Shown: positions 49,176 through 58,031, numbered from the stretch's first letter. The stretch: 64,000 nt of DNA from Polynucleobacter sp. 30F-ANTBAC (GCF_018882385.1 NZ_JACVON010000002.1:620001-684000); one strand, 5' to 3'. Program-made: numbers and translations. The notes: generated from the letters alone by a model not told the origin.

Positions 49176-49804
49176 TTGCTCAATTATCAAAACGAATGAT
49201 GTCTTGGGATGCGGCCGTTATGGTCTCTCATTGGTTGCTGGCTTTTTGTTTTTTAGGGGCTATTCTGACTCAAGATAGCGAAAAATTTCGCCTCGTTCAT
49301 GTGACTATGGGTTACACCATGTTTGGATTGGTGGCGTTTCGTTTGATTTGGGGATTTGTCGGCGGCAAGTACACACGATTTAATGCCATTTATCCTAGGG
49401 TTAAAAAAGTTATTGAGTATTTCAAATCTCTTTTTACTTCAGATCCACAAACTTTTATAGGGTTTCATGCCATTGGGTTTCTGGCTGCGTATCTGCTTCT
49501 AGTTGTCATCTTATTAGTCACTTTTAGTGGTTATCTTGTTTTTGAAGAAATTGGTCCTGATTTATTTGAAGATTTACACGAGACATTGGGTAATTTATTA
49601 ATTGCAATCGTGGGCATTCATATTGGAGGTGTTGTGATTTATGCACTCCTTCAAAAAGCGAAGATTTCGATGAGTGTAAATACACTTAAGTCCGAATCTA
49701 AAGGTTCAGCAAGCTCTGTTAATCGTGTGCGACCTTTTAAGTGGATGGCAGCCATCATCCTAGTTGCCGTAGGTTATTTTTGGTTAGTTCAAATTAACTC
49801 TTAA
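49172..49804 (+). CDS. Cytochrome b561-family membrane protein
   Basis: A 210-residue, four-helix dihaem b-type cytochrome: SWDAAVMVSHWLLAF near the start, GYTMFGLVAFRLIWGFVGG, FHAIGFLAAYLL and DLHETLGNLLIAIVGIHIGGV provide the haem His residues. It would oxidise quinol (or cytoplasmic-side donor) and feed DHC and SHP in the periplasm. It is the last gene of the trio, with the typical gene order. A fifth hydrophobic segment closes the chain. Confidence 0.92.
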   Translation: MIAQLSKRMMSWDAAVMVSHWLLAFCFLGAILTQDSEKFRLVHVTMGYTMFGLVAFRLIWGFVGGKYTRFNAIYPRVKKVIEYFKSLFTSDPQTFIGFHAIGFLAAYLLLVVILLVTFSGYLVFEEIGPDLFEDLHETLGNLLIAIVGIHIGGVVIYALLQKAKISMSVNTLKSESKGSASSVNRVRPFKWMAAIILVAVGYFWLVQINS

Positions 49805-49820
49805 TGGTCAATGTTTTAAT

Positions 49821-49857
49821 CATTAAAAAAGCCAGCTAATAAATCATTGGCTGGCTT
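49821..49857 (-). terminator. Terminator of the small Lys-tail gene (may also end the cytochrome operon)
   Basis: AAGCCAGC / GCTGGCTT pair around a short loop. On the minus strand it runs into TTTTTTAATG, 28 bases after the 65-residue gene's stop. On the plus strand only a poor T tract follows. Confidence 0.65.
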
Positions 49858-49884
49858 GCAAAAACTAATCTTTTTTAAATCTAA

Positions 49885-50082
49885 TTACTTCTTCTTTTTC
49901 TTCTTATCTTTCTTTTTAGATTTTTTCTCTAATTTCTCTTTATTACCATTGGCATAAACACACCATTTCTTGATTTCTTCTAGAAGTTCTTCTAGATCTT
50001 CGTATGGTAATTCTTTGAAATTGATTAAACTGATTGAACCAGTTTCTTGTAATTGTTTAACAGCTTCTTCGTACGTATACAT
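49885..50082 (-). CDS. Small cytoplasmic protein with poly-Lys tail
   Basis: A 65-residue protein starting MYTYEEAVKQLQETG at ATG 50082, which has GGGAG six bases upstream; a longer in-frame ATG at 50154 lacks a ribosome site. The first 45 residues are an acidic helical domain (EDLEELLEEIKKWC) and the last ~18 are almost all Lys. The mix suggests nucleic-acid or ribosome association, but I recognise no family. It has its own terminator. Confidence 0.65.
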   Translation of the reverse strand: MYTYEEAVKQLQETGSISLINFKELPYEDLEELLEEIKKWCVYANGNKEKLEKKSKKKDKKKKKK

Positions 50083-50196
50083 AGTCACTCCCTTTATGTA
50101 GCCGAGAGTGTCGTGCAAGTTTTCTGCTAAAACAATAGAAATAAGGCAAGTCACAAAAGATTCATATAAGTCAAATAAGTGTCACACAAACGTCAC

Positions 50197-50220
50197 ATAA
50201 TTCCATTATTATGGAATTAT
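50197..50220. promoter_or_regulatory. ArsR operator palindrome
   Basis: ATAATTCCAT-TATT-ATGGAATTAT: two perfect 10-base arms around four bases, overlapping the first base pair of the arsR ATG (50219). The position fits autorepression by ArsR released by arsenite. Confidence 0.75.
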
Positions 50221-50551
50221 GAAAAATACAGATGCCGTTCAATCATTCTTAGCCCTTGGTCAAGAGTCAAGGTTAAATATCTTTCGCCTTATTGTGCAAC
50301 GAGGCTCTGAAGGGGTAACTCCTTCTGATATCAAAGAGAGCTTAGGCATACCTGCCGCAACACTCTCATTCCACCTAAAAGAGCTCTATCAAGCGAATTT
50401 AATTTTGGTGGAGCGCCAAAGTAGAAATTTGATCTACAGGCCTCACGCGGAACAGGTTCAATCCCTGATGGATTTCCTTCTCTTTAATTGTTGTGGCGGT
50501 CAATCTTGCGCACCCGATAAGTCAAAAACAAAAATGAAAGAAACATCATGA
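50219..50551 (+). CDS. arsR: ArsR-family arsenical-responsive repressor
   Basis: A 110-residue winged-helix repressor: FLALGQESRLNIFRLIV, ATLSFHLKELYQANLI as recognition helix, and a C-terminal FNCCGGQSCAPDK with a vicinal Cys pair plus a third Cys. This is a C-terminal As(III) site like that of AfArsR-type repressors, rather than the ELCVCDL site of plasmid R773 ArsR, which is absent. It heads the arsR-arsI-arsC-acr3 operon. Its stop overlaps arsI by four bases. A palindromic operator covers its start. Confidence 0.93.
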   Translation: MKNTDAVQSFLALGQESRLNIFRLIVQRGSEGVTPSDIKESLGIPAATLSFHLKELYQANLILVERQSRNLIYRPHAEQVQSLMDFLLFNCCGGQSCAPDKSKTKMKETS

Positions 50552-51030
50552 AACGTATGCACATTCACATTGCTGTAAAGGGTTTGGAAGAGAGTGTTGC
50601 TTTCTACTCAGAAATGTTTGGATCAGAGCCAACTGTTCATAAGGCAGATTACGCGAAATGGCAATTAGAAGATCCTAAAGTGAACTTTGCGATTTCTGCT
50701 AGAGGTGCTACAGAGGGCTTAAATCACCTAGGTATTCAGGTGGATGCGGCTGAAGGCTTAGTCGAAATGAAAACGAGATTGGATCAACTGCAAACAGATC
50801 TAGTTGAGGAAGAAGGCGCTGCTTGTTGTTATGCAAAGTCTGATAAGTATTGGGTCAATGATCCATCGGGTATTCCATGGGAAACATTTCATACTTTAGA
50901 CAGTATTCCTGTCTTCAATGAGGCCTCTGATGAAGTTGCTGCAAGCGCTTGCTGTACGCCAGCATCTATGAGCAGTGTGGCAACCGTTTCAATTAGTTCG
51001 ATTCCCACTAAGAATAAGTGTTGCTCTTAA
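50548..51030 (+). CDS. arsI: ArsI/CadI-family C-As lyase (organoarsenical demethylase)
   Basis: A 160-residue vicinal-oxygen-chelate dioxygenase that cleaves the carbon-arsenic bond of methylarsonite. Fe(II) ligands are likely His5 (MHIHIAV), His60 (LNHLGIQV) and Glu112 (PWETFHT). The trivalent-arsenic-binding vicinal pair Cys93-Cys94 is in GAACCYAKSDKYW. Two more Cys pairs (SACCTP and KCCS) lie in the tail, as in other ArsI proteins. Coupled to arsR by a 4-base overlap. Confidence 0.9.
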   Translation: MKRMHIHIAVKGLEESVAFYSEMFGSEPTVHKADYAKWQLEDPKVNFAISARGATEGLNHLGIQVDAAEGLVEMKTRLDQLQTDLVEEEGAACCYAKSDKYWVNDPSGIPWETFHTLDSIPVFNEASDEVAASACCTPASMSSVATVSISSIPTKNKCCS

Positions 51031-51078
51031 TAGATCGCTAGCTACTCATTTTATAAATCATTTAACTTTTTATTCGTC

Positions 51079-51570
51079 ATGAAAACATACAACATACTTT
51101 TCTTATGTACGCACAACTCTGCACGCAGTGTGGTGGGTGAGGTTCTAGCCACTCAAATTTCTAATGGAAAATTTATTGGTTACTCAGCTGGTTCAACGCC
51201 GGGTGGCAAGGTCAATCCTTTCGCTGTTGAAATTGCTGAAAAGTACGGCTATGACTTATTTAAGTTGAGATCGAAGAGTTGGGATGAATACTCTTTGGCG
51301 GATGCGCCTCCAATGGATTTCATCATCACAGTTTGCGATAACGCAGCAGGCGAAGTCTGCCCATTCTGGCCGGGTAAGCCTGCAACGGCGCATTGGGGCT
51401 ATCCTGATCCATCAGCAGTTGAGGGTGGGGACGATGCTAAGCGTGCGGCATTCAAAGATGTTGAATTAGGTTTGAAAAAGCGTATTGAGATTCTTATGAA
51501 CTTACCTTTAGAAAAACTAGATTCAATGTCATTAAGTGCTGAACTTAAAAACATTGCTGCAAATAACTAA
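51079..51570 (+). CDS. arsC: Arsenate reductase, LMW-phosphatase (thioredoxin-coupled) type
   Basis: A 163-residue enzyme with the P-loop LFLCTHNSARSVV (CxxxxxSR) and catalytic Asp in the WGYPDPSAVEG loop. The Cys of FIITVCDNAAGEVCPFWPG complete the three-Cys relay of thioredoxin-dependent ArsC. It is unrelated in fold to the glutaredoxin-type ArsC at 7.7-8.0 kb. It lies between arsI and acr3 in the arsenic operon; it reduces arsenate to arsenite for export by ACR3. Confidence 0.93.
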   Translation: MKTYNILFLCTHNSARSVVGEVLATQISNGKFIGYSAGSTPGGKVNPFAVEIAEKYGYDLFKLRSKSWDEYSLADAPPMDFIITVCDNAAGEVCPFWPGKPATAHWGYPDPSAVEGGDDAKRAAFKDVELGLKKRIEILMNLPLEKLDSMSLSAELKNIAANN

Positions 51571-51587
51571 TCATTGGCGTACATCAC

Positions 51588-52622
51588 ATGAATATTTTTG
51601 AGCGTTATTTAACGGTATGGGTTTTTATCTGTATCGTGGTTGGCATTGCGCTGGGCCAATTGTTTCCAGCTGCTTTTCAGTTGCTGGGTGGGTTAGAAGT
51701 AGCTAACGTCAACATACCCGTTGGTTTTCTGATCTGGATCATGATCATTCCGATGTTGGTCAAGGTGGATTTTGGTGCTATGAACCAAATGCGTCAGCAC
51801 CTCAAAGGTATTGGCGTCACCTTGTTTATTAACTGGTTGGTGAAACCTTTCTCGATGGCATTTTTGGCATGGTTATTTATCCGTGAAATATTTGCGCCTT
51901 ACTTACCCGCTGATCAATTAGATAGCTATATCGCTGGTTTGATTTTGTTGGCAGCGGCACCTTGTACAGCGATGGTGTTTGTATGGAGTCGTTTGACCAA
52001 TGGTGATCCATTGTTCACTTTGTCTCAGGTTGCTCTCAACGATGCCATCATGGTGGTTGCATTTGCCCCCTTGGTCGCATTTTTGTTAGGTGTTTCGGCG
52101 ATCACCGTTCCTTGGGATACCTTATTAACCTCCGTGATCTTGTATATCGTGATCCCAGTGATCTTGGCCCAGCTTTTAAGAAAATCATTGCTGGCCCGTG
52201 GCCCAGAAGTTTTTGATTCAGTGATGAAAAAAATTGGTCCTTGGTCGATTACAGCATTGTTGGTGACATTGATTCTTCTCTTTGCTTTTCAAGGTGAGGC
52301 AATCATTAATCAGCCTCTCGTTATTGCGATGTTGGCGGTACCTATTCTGATCCAGGTATTTTTCAACTCTTCCTTAGCATATTGGCTCAACCGTGCGGTG
52401 GGTGAGAAGCACAATGTAGCTTGTCCATCCGCTTTGATCGGCGCATCAAACTTCTTTGAGTTAGCCGTTGCTGCAGCAATTAGTTTGTTTGGATTCCATT
52501 CCGGAGCTGCTTTAGCAACCGTGGTGGGGGTCTTGATTGAGGTGCCCGTGATGTTATTGGTGGTTAGATGGGTGAATCAGTCAAAACCTTGGTACGAGAA
52601 GGGTGCCTCTTGTTCTAAGTAA
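51588..52622 (+). CDS. acr3: ACR3 arsenite efflux transporter
   Basis: A 344-residue, ten-helix permease of the BART superfamily exporting As(OH)3 or arsenite. Family motifs are visible: PVGFLIWIMIIPMLVKVDF, the catalytic-Cys helix AAPCTAMVFVWS and GASNFFELAVAAAI. It starts 17 bases after arsC and ends the operon, followed by a strong terminator. Confidence 0.95.
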   Translation: MNIFERYLTVWVFICIVVGIALGQLFPAAFQLLGGLEVANVNIPVGFLIWIMIIPMLVKVDFGAMNQMRQHLKGIGVTLFINWLVKPFSMAFLAWLFIREIFAPYLPADQLDSYIAGLILLAAAPCTAMVFVWSRLTNGDPLFTLSQVALNDAIMVVAFAPLVAFLLGVSAITVPWDTLLTSVILYIVIPVILAQLLRKSLLARGPEVFDSVMKKIGPWSITALLVTLILLFAFQGEAIINQPLVIAMLAVPILIQVFFNSSLAYWLNRAVGEKHNVACPSALIGASNFFELAVAAAISLFGFHSGAALATVVGVLIEVPVMLLVVRWVNQSKPWYEKGASCSK

Positions 52623-52664
52623 TATGACATAAATAAGAATAAATCCTAAGTAATCAATAAAAAC

Positions 52665-52690
52665 AGCCCTTTTAATAAAGGGCTTTTTTT
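52665..52690 (+). terminator. Terminator of the arsenic operon
   Basis: AGCCCTTT-TAAT-AAAGGGCT followed by a run of seven T. Confidence 0.93.
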
Positions 52691-52765
52691 ATTTAAGGAA
52701 TTGATTTATATAGATAAATTAAGCATAAGGTAAGATCTTGAGGTTTTAATCAAGTTCTAGCGCAA

Positions 52766-52783
52766 ATGTCACAAAACTTTCAT
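52766..52783 (+). promoter_or_regulatory. Pho box upstream of pstS
   Basis: ATGTCACAAAACTTTCAT, two CTGTCAT-like repeats 11 bases apart, matches the PhoB site pattern. It lies 55 bases before the pstS ATG; a TAATGT-type -10 follows at once, as in pho promoters where the box replaces the -35. Confidence 0.75.
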
Positions 52784-52837
52784 AATGTCTCTGTATCTTC
52801 ACTCTTGTCGCAATGAGCGTCATTTAATGAGGAAAAA

Positions 52838-53866
52838 ATGAAATCTTTATTTACCAAAACATTAGTTGCAGGTGCGATTGCACTTTCAACAGTTACAACA
52901 GCGATGGCAGCCGATATTACTGGTGCTGGTGCTACTTTCCCATACCCTATCTACGCTAAATGGGCTGAAGCTTACAAAGCTAAAACAAATAACGGTTTGA
53001 ACTACCAGTCGATCGGTTCTTCAGGTGGTATCAAGCAGATCAAAGCGAAGACTGTTGACTTCGGTGCTTCAGATGCCCCAGTTAAATTCGAAGACTTAGA
53101 AAAAGACGGTTTAGTTCAGTTCCCAGCAATTATCGGTGGCGTTGTGCCAGTGATGAACGTTGAGGGCATCAAGCCAGGTCAAATGAAGTTAGATGGTCAG
53201 ACATTAGCTGATATTTTCCAAGGAAAGATCACTAAGTGGGATGACAAGCGTATTGCTGCGTTGAATCCTGGCGTTAAGATCCCTAGTTCTGACATCACGA
53301 TCGTTCACCGTGCTGACGGTTCAGGTACTACAGCTATTTTCACTGACTACTTAGCTAAAGTAAGTGCTGATTGGAAATCTGTTGTTGGTGCTGGTGCTGC
53401 TGTTAAATGGCCTGCTGCGTCATCTGTGGGTGGTAAGGGTAACGAAGGTGTTGCTGCGAACGTTAACCGTATCAAGAACTCTATCGGTTACGTTGAATAT
53501 GCTTACGCTAAGAAAAACAAAATGCCTTACGTTCAGTTGAAAAACGTTGCTGGTCAATATGTTGCTCCGGATGATGAAACATTTGCTGCCGCAGCCGCTG
53601 GTACAGATTGGTCAAAAGTTCCAGGTATGGGTACATTCATTACCAATGCTCCTGGTGCTAAATCATGGCCAATCACTGGTGCATCATTTATCTTGATGTA
53701 CAAAGAGCCAGGTAACAAAGCTAACTCAGCTGAAGTATTGAAGTTCTTTGACTATGCTTTCAAAGAAGGCAAGAAAATGGCTGCAGATTTGGACTATGTT
53801 CCAATGCCTGACGCTACAACAGACTTCATTCGTAAGAACGTTTGGACACAAATTAAGACTAAGTAA
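52838..53866 (+). CDS. pstS: Phosphate ABC transporter substrate-binding protein PstS
   Basis: A 342-residue periplasmic phosphate receptor. The signal peptide (cleavage after AMA, about residue 24) leads to DITGAGATFPYPIYAKWAEAY, then GSSGGIKQI, FGASDAP and RADGSGTT, the phosphate-coordinating loops. GAGG ribosome site at a good distance. It is the first gene of the pstSCAB-phoU-phoB run behind a Pho box. A large hairpin separates it from pstC, probably raising PstS over the membrane components. Confidence 0.97.
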   Translation: MKSLFTKTLVAGAIALSTVTTAMAADITGAGATFPYPIYAKWAEAYKAKTNNGLNYQSIGSSGGIKQIKAKTVDFGASDAPVKFEDLEKDGLVQFPAIIGGVVPVMNVEGIKPGQMKLDGQTLADIFQGKITKWDDKRIAALNPGVKIPSSDITIVHRADGSGTTAIFTDYLAKVSADWKSVVGAGAAVKWPAASSVGGKGNEGVAANVNRIKNSIGYVEYAYAKKNKMPYVQLKNVAGQYVAPDDETFAAAAAGTDWSKVPGMGTFITNAPGAKSWPITGASFILMYKEPGNKANSAEVLKFFDYAFKEGKKMAADLDYVPMPDATTDFIRKNVWTQIKTK

Positions 53867-53888
53867 TTAGTTGGTTGTTGAGTAAAGC

Positions 53889-53916
53889 AGGAGATAGGCC
53901 ATGTGGCCTATCTCCT
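53889..53916 (+). terminator. Large intercistronic hairpin between pstS and pstC
   Basis: AGGAGATAGGCCA and TGGCCTATCTCCT pair perfectly (13 bp) around TG, followed by TTAATA. It probably attenuates transcription and protects the 3' end of pstS mRNA, explaining stoichiometry in pst operons (inference). Confidence 0.75.
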
Positions 53917-53933
53917 TTAATACTAGGATATAT

Positions 53934-54920
53934 ATGGATACCAGTCAGTTATCTGACATGTTGACCCCGCAAGCTGAAAGAATCCTTAAGATTCAAAGGA
54001 TTCAAGATTTCATCTTTCACAAGTCAACCTTATTTTTTGCTATGACCGTGCTATTGGCACTGATCGGCATCATCATTTCTTTGATTATTAATGCGTGGCC
54101 AGCCTTGCGTGAATTTGGACTTGGATTCTTTTTCACGATCGAGTGGGACATTATTAATGGTCAATTCGGCGGCTTGATCGCTATCTTCGGTACGGTGGTG
54201 AGTGCGCTCATTGCACTTTTGATTGCAGTCCCTTTAAGTTTTGGCGTTGCTGTATTCTTAACTGAAACTTGCCCTATGCGCCTAAGAAGACCGCTTGGAA
54301 CTGCTGTAGAGCTTCTGGCTGCGGTGCCGTCTATCATCTACGGTATGTTCGGTTTATTTATTTTTGCCCCATTATTTGCTGAATATATTCAACCTGCTTT
54401 GGCGAATACATTAGGTCAGGTGCCTGGGTTGCATTACTTATTTGCTGGTGCATTTAACGGTATTGGTATTTTGTGTGCTGGATTGATTCTAGCCATGATG
54501 GTTTTGCCATTTATCGCATCTGTGATGCGTGACGTTTTTGAAATTGTTCCTCCTGTTCTAAAAGAATCTGCTTATGGCATGGGTTGCACAACTTGGGAAG
54601 TGGTAAACAAGATTGTTCTACCCTATACCAAGACAGGTGTGATTGGTGGTGTGATGTTAGGTTTAGGTCGCGCTCTTGGTGAAACGATGGCGGTGACGTT
54701 TGTGATTGGTAATGCCCACAAGCTTTCAGCTTCCTTATTCTCGCCAGGTAACTCGATTGCTTCAACATTGGCCAACGAATTTGGTGAAGCAGAGCCGGGC
54801 CTTCATTACTCTTCATTATTTGCATTAGGTTTAGCACTTTTCGTGATTACTTTTGTAGTTCTAGCCTTAGCGAAGTTAATGCTTGCAAGAATGGAAGCTA
54901 GTCAAGGGAGAAAAACATAA
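53934..54920 (+). CDS. pstC: Phosphate ABC transporter permease PstC
   Basis: A 328-residue inner-membrane permease with six or more helices and the ABC-permease EAA loop ([22 protein letters not shown]). I start it at ATG 53934 ([10 protein letters not shown]), six bases after AGGA. An in-frame ATG at 53901 lies inside the intercistronic hairpin and is rejected. Its stop overlaps the pstA ATG (TAATG). Confidence 0.95.
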   Translation: MDTSQLSDMLTPQAERILKIQRIQDFIFHKSTLFFAMTVLLALIGIIISLIINAWPALREFGLGFFFTIEWDIINGQFGGLIAIFGTVVSALIALLIAVPLSFGVAVFLTETCPMRLRRPLGTAVELLAAVPSIIYGMFGLFIFAPLFAEYIQPALANTLGQVPGLHYLFAGAFNGIGILCAGLILAMMVLPFIASVMRDVFEIVPPVLKESAYGMGCTTWEVVNKIVLPYTKTGVIGGVMLGLGRALGETMAVTFVIGNAHKLSASLFSPGNSIASTLANEFGEAEPGLHYSSLFALGLALFVITFVVLALAKLMLARMEASQGRKT

Positions 54921-55780
54921 TGATGAATGTTAAAAACCCTGCTATTTACGCCAAGCGCAAGCGCAGTAATTGGATTGGTTTAGCACTATCCATGGGCGCC
55001 ATGGTTTTAGGTATGGTCTTCCTTCTTTGGATTTTGAGCATCCTTTTTATTAAAGGTTTCTCAGCGATCGATATCAATATGTTCACGCAAAGTACACCAG
55101 CGCCAGGATCTGAGGGTGGTGGTTTAGCCAATGCGATTGTGGGTAGCTTAATGATCGTGGTGAGCTGTACATTGATCAGTACACCGATTGGCGTGATGGC
55201 TGGCATTTACTTATCGGAGTATGGTGCAAAGAGCAAAGTTGCTTCAATTACTCGATTTGTGAATGACATCATGTTGTCAGCACCGTCGATTGTGATTGGT
55301 TTGTTTATTTATGCTGTGCTAGTGGCTCAAGTCAAACACTTCTCAGGCTGGGCAGGCACGATTGCTTTGGCCTTGATCGCTATTCCTGTGGTTGTTCGAA
55401 CTACAGAGAATATGCTGCAATTGGTTCCTGGCAGTTTGCGTGAAGCAGCTTATGCCTTGGGTGCGCCAAGATGGAAGGTAGCCTACAGCGTGACACTAAC
55501 AGCGGCTAGAAGCGGTGTGATCACCGGCATTCTTTTAGCATTGGCGCGTGTGAGTGGTGAAACAGCACCCTTGTTGTTTACTGCGTTGAACAACCAGTTC
55601 TTCTCAACCAATATGAATGCGCCAATGGCTAACTTGCCAGTCGTGATCTTCCAATTTGCAATGAGCCCTTATGACAATTGGGTCGATCTAGCTTGGGGCG
55701 CTGCCTTACTCATCACATTAGTAGTTCTCGGTTTAAATATCATCACGCGTGTGGTGTTTAGAGAAAAAGTTCAAGGATAA
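54920..55780 (+). CDS. pstA: Phosphate ABC transporter permease PstA
   Basis: A 286-residue six-helix permease, partner of PstC. It has STPIGVMAGIYLSEYG, APSIVIGLFIYAVLV, and the EAA-loop LREAAYALGAPRWKVAYSVTL. Two adjacent in-frame ATG codons (54920, 54923) overlap or follow the pstC stop. pstB starts three bases after its stop. Confidence 0.95.
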   Translation: MMNVKNPAIYAKRKRSNWIGLALSMGAMVLGMVFLLWILSILFIKGFSAIDINMFTQSTPAPGSEGGGLANAIVGSLMIVVSCTLISTPIGVMAGIYLSEYGAKSKVASITRFVNDIMLSAPSIVIGLFIYAVLVAQVKHFSGWAGTIALALIAIPVVVRTTENMLQLVPGSLREAAYALGAPRWKVAYSVTLTAARSGVITGILLALARVSGETAPLLFTALNNQFFSTNMNAPMANLPVVIFQFAMSPYDNWVDLAWGAALLITLVVLGLNIITRVVFREKVQG

Positions 55781-55783
55781 AAA

Positions 55784-56572
55784 ATGATCGCTACAAATCA
55801 AACTGCGCCGGCTAATTTAAAAAATGCCCTTGAAATTAGAAACCTTAATTTTTATTACGGTTCATTTATGGGTCTTAAAAATGTCAATTTAGATATTGCT
55901 GAAAAGCATGTGACAGCATTTATTGGACCATCGGGTTGTGGTAAATCAACCTTATTGCGGACCTTAAACCGTATGTATGACTTGTATCCTGGTCAGCGTG
56001 CTGAAGGTCAAATCAACTTTTATGGAAAAAACATCCTTGATCCTAAGCAAGATTTGAACTTGCTCCGTTCTCGAATCGGTATGATTTTCCAGAAGCCAAC
56101 ACCGTTCCCGATGTCCATTTATGACAACATCGCTTTTGGTGTGAACTTGTATGAGTCTTTATCCCGTTCAGAAATGGATGAGCGCGTAGAGTGGTCGTTA
56201 ACCAAAGCTGCTCTATGGGGCGAGGTGAAAGATAAACTCACTCAAAGCGGTCTATCTTTGTCGGGCGGACAGCAACAACGTTTATGTATTGCGCGCGGTG
56301 TAGCGGTGAAACCATCGATCCTGTTGTTGGATGAGCCAACCTCTGCATTGGACCCTATTTCTACGGCAAAGGTAGAAGAGTTGGTTCATGAACTCAAGAA
56401 AGACTATACGATCGCGATTGTTACGCATAACATGCAACAAGCAGCTCGCGTTTCTGATTTCACAGCTTATATGTATTTGGGTGAAATGGTTGAATTTGGT
56501 AAAACAGATGAGATCTTCATTAAGCCGAAACGTAAAGAGACAGAAGACTACATTACCGGTCGCTTTGGTTAA
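55784..56572 (+). CDS. pstB: Phosphate ABC transporter ATPase PstB
   Basis: A 262-residue ABC ATPase: Walker [11 protein letters not shown]-loop [16 protein letters not shown], signature [13 protein letters not shown], Walker [14 protein letters not shown] and switch His in IVTHNMQQA. It energises PstCA. It is followed by phoU after 41 bases with an AGGAG ribosome site. Confidence 0.97.
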   Translation: MIATNQTAPANLKNALEIRNLNFYYGSFMGLKNVNLDIAEKHVTAFIGPSGCGKSTLLRTLNRMYDLYPGQRAEGQINFYGKNILDPKQDLNLLRSRIGMIFQKPTPFPMSIYDNIAFGVNLYESLSRSEMDERVEWSLTKAALWGEVKDKLTQSGLSLSGGQQQRLCIARGVAVKPSILLLDEPTSALDPISTAKVEELVHELKKDYTIAIVTHNMQQAARVSDFTAYMYLGEMVEFGKTDEIFIKPKRKETEDYITGRFG

Positions 56573-56613
56573 TTTAAATAAGCCATCGACTCAATAAGAA
56601 TTAGGAGAAAAAA

Positions 56614-57318
56614 ATGCCAGATAAACACTTATCGTCACAATTTGATAATGACCTAAACTCAGTATGCGGAAAGCTGCTTGAGATGGGTGGTGTGGTTGAA
56701 TCACAAGTTGCTATGGCCATGCGTGCATTTGCCAACTTGGACGGTGATTTAGCCGATCAAGTCATGGCGCGTGAGCGTGAAGTCAATGACTATGAAATTG
56801 AAATTGACTCCTTGTGCACGGAGCTTATCGCTCGTCGTCAACCAACTGCTCGTGATTTACGTTTGGTGATGGCTGTTTCTAAAGCCATTACGAACTTAGA
56901 GCGCGCCGGTGACGAAGCAGACCGTATCGCCAGAAGAACAAAACACATCTTAGAAGATAGCGCATCTCACAATATCAATACTGCTGAGATCCGTTTATCA
57001 GGCCAGATGGCTGTTTCTTTATTGCGCCGTAGCTTGGACTGTTTTGCCCGTTTAGACACAAAAGCAGCTGCTGAAGTGGTTCATGAAGACAAGCAGATTG
57101 ATGAAGAATTCAGAGCCTTTGTGCGTAAATTGGTGAGCTACATGGCGGAAGATCCACGCACGATTTCTGTTGCACTAGACATGTTGTTTATTGCTAAGGC
57201 GGTTGAGCGTATTGGCGATCATGCTAAGAATATTGCTGAGTTTGTTATCTATATCGTTAAAGGTACAGATGTTCGACATCTCCCTCACGAGCAGTTATCA
57301 CAAGAGGCTAATAGCTAA
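56614..57318 (+). CDS. phoU: Phosphate signalling protein PhoU
   Basis: A 234-residue all-helical protein of two three-helix bundles with PhoU metal-binding signatures (EIEIDSLCTELIARRQPTA, TNLERAGDEADRIARR, VERIGDHAKNIAE). PhoU links the Pst transporter to PhoR and silences the Pho regulon when phosphate is plentiful. The stop is two bases before phoB. Confidence 0.96.
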   Translation: MPDKHLSSQFDNDLNSVCGKLLEMGGVVESQVAMAMRAFANLDGDLADQVMAREREVNDYEIEIDSLCTELIARRQPTARDLRLVMAVSKAITNLERAGDEADRIARRTKHILEDSASHNINTAEIRLSGQMAVSLLRRSLDCFARLDTKAAAEVVHEDKQIDEEFRAFVRKLVSYMAEDPRTISVALDMLFIAKAVERIGDHAKNIAEFVIYIVKGTDVRHLPHEQLSQEANS

Positions 57319-57320
57319 TT

Positions 57321-58031
57321 ATGGCAAGCAGCATACTCATCGTTGAAGATGAACCTTCGATAGCAGAATTAATTGCTGTCAATCTGAGTCATGCTGGATT
57401 TCTCCCCATCAGGGCGTTTCAGACTGATCAAGCATCGCAATTAATGAAAGAAGTACTACCTGACTTGGTTGTGCTTGACTGGATGTTACCTGGTAAATCA
57501 GGCATTCAGTTTGCTAAAGAATTACGTAGTCATGAGCGAACCAAGGACATTCCGATTATCTTGTTAACAGCAAGAGGTGAGGAAATGGATAAGATTGCTG
57601 GTCTTGAATCCGGTGCAGATGATTACATCACCAAGCCTTTCTCTCCGAAAGAACTCGTTGCCCGTATTAAGGCTGTTCTAAGGAGAAGAGCTCCTCAGTT
57701 AGCTGATGAAATCGTCCAGATCCATCACTTAAAGCTTGATCCCGTCTCTCATCGCGTTACTGCAAGCAATGGGGCCACGGAAGTGACTCTCGACTTGGGG
57801 CCTACTGAATTTAGACTTCTGCACTTCTTGATGACGCATCCTGAGCGTGTTCATTCACGTGGGCAGCTTTTAGATAAAGTTTGGGGCGATCATGTGTTTG
57901 TTGAGGAAAGAACTGTAGACGTTCATATTAAGCGTCTTAGAGCCTCTTTAGCCCCTGCTGAGTGCCAAAATCTCATTGAGACTGTTCGTGGTAGCGGCTA
58001 CCGCCTCACTAAAAACCCTGTTCCAGCGTAA
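57321..58031 (+). CDS. phoB: Phosphate regulon response regulator PhoB
   Basis: A 236-residue OmpR-family regulator: receiver with LIVEDEPSIAEL, phospho-Asp in VVLDWMLPGKSG, LLTARGEE and YITKPFSPKEL. The winged helix has LGPTEFRLLHFLM, RVHSRGQLLDKVWG, ERTVDVHIKRLR and GSGYRL. It would bind the Pho boxes before pstS, ppk and ppx. Its partner kinase PhoR is encoded about 400 bases downstream, separated by an unusual spacer. Confidence 0.96.
   Translation: MASSILIVEDEPSIAELIAVNLSHAGFLPIRAFQTDQASQLMKEVLPDLVVLDWMLPGKSGIQFAKELRSHERTKDIPIILLTARGEEMDKIAGLESGADDYITKPFSPKELVARIKAVLRRRAPQLADEIVQIHHLKLDPVSHRVTASNGATEVTLDLGPTEFRLLHFLMTHPERVHSRGQLLDKVWGDHVFVEERTVDVHIKRLRASLAPAECQNLIETVRGSGYRLTKNPVPA

Noticed and set aside
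53901..53933. ATG at 53901 as the pstC start
   Set aside because: It lies inside the 13-bp intercistronic hairpin; ATG 53934 has AGGA at the right distance and fits the family.
54511..54837. Minus-strand 108-residue frame inside pstC
   Set aside because: Antisense to the conserved permease; no ribosome site or motif.
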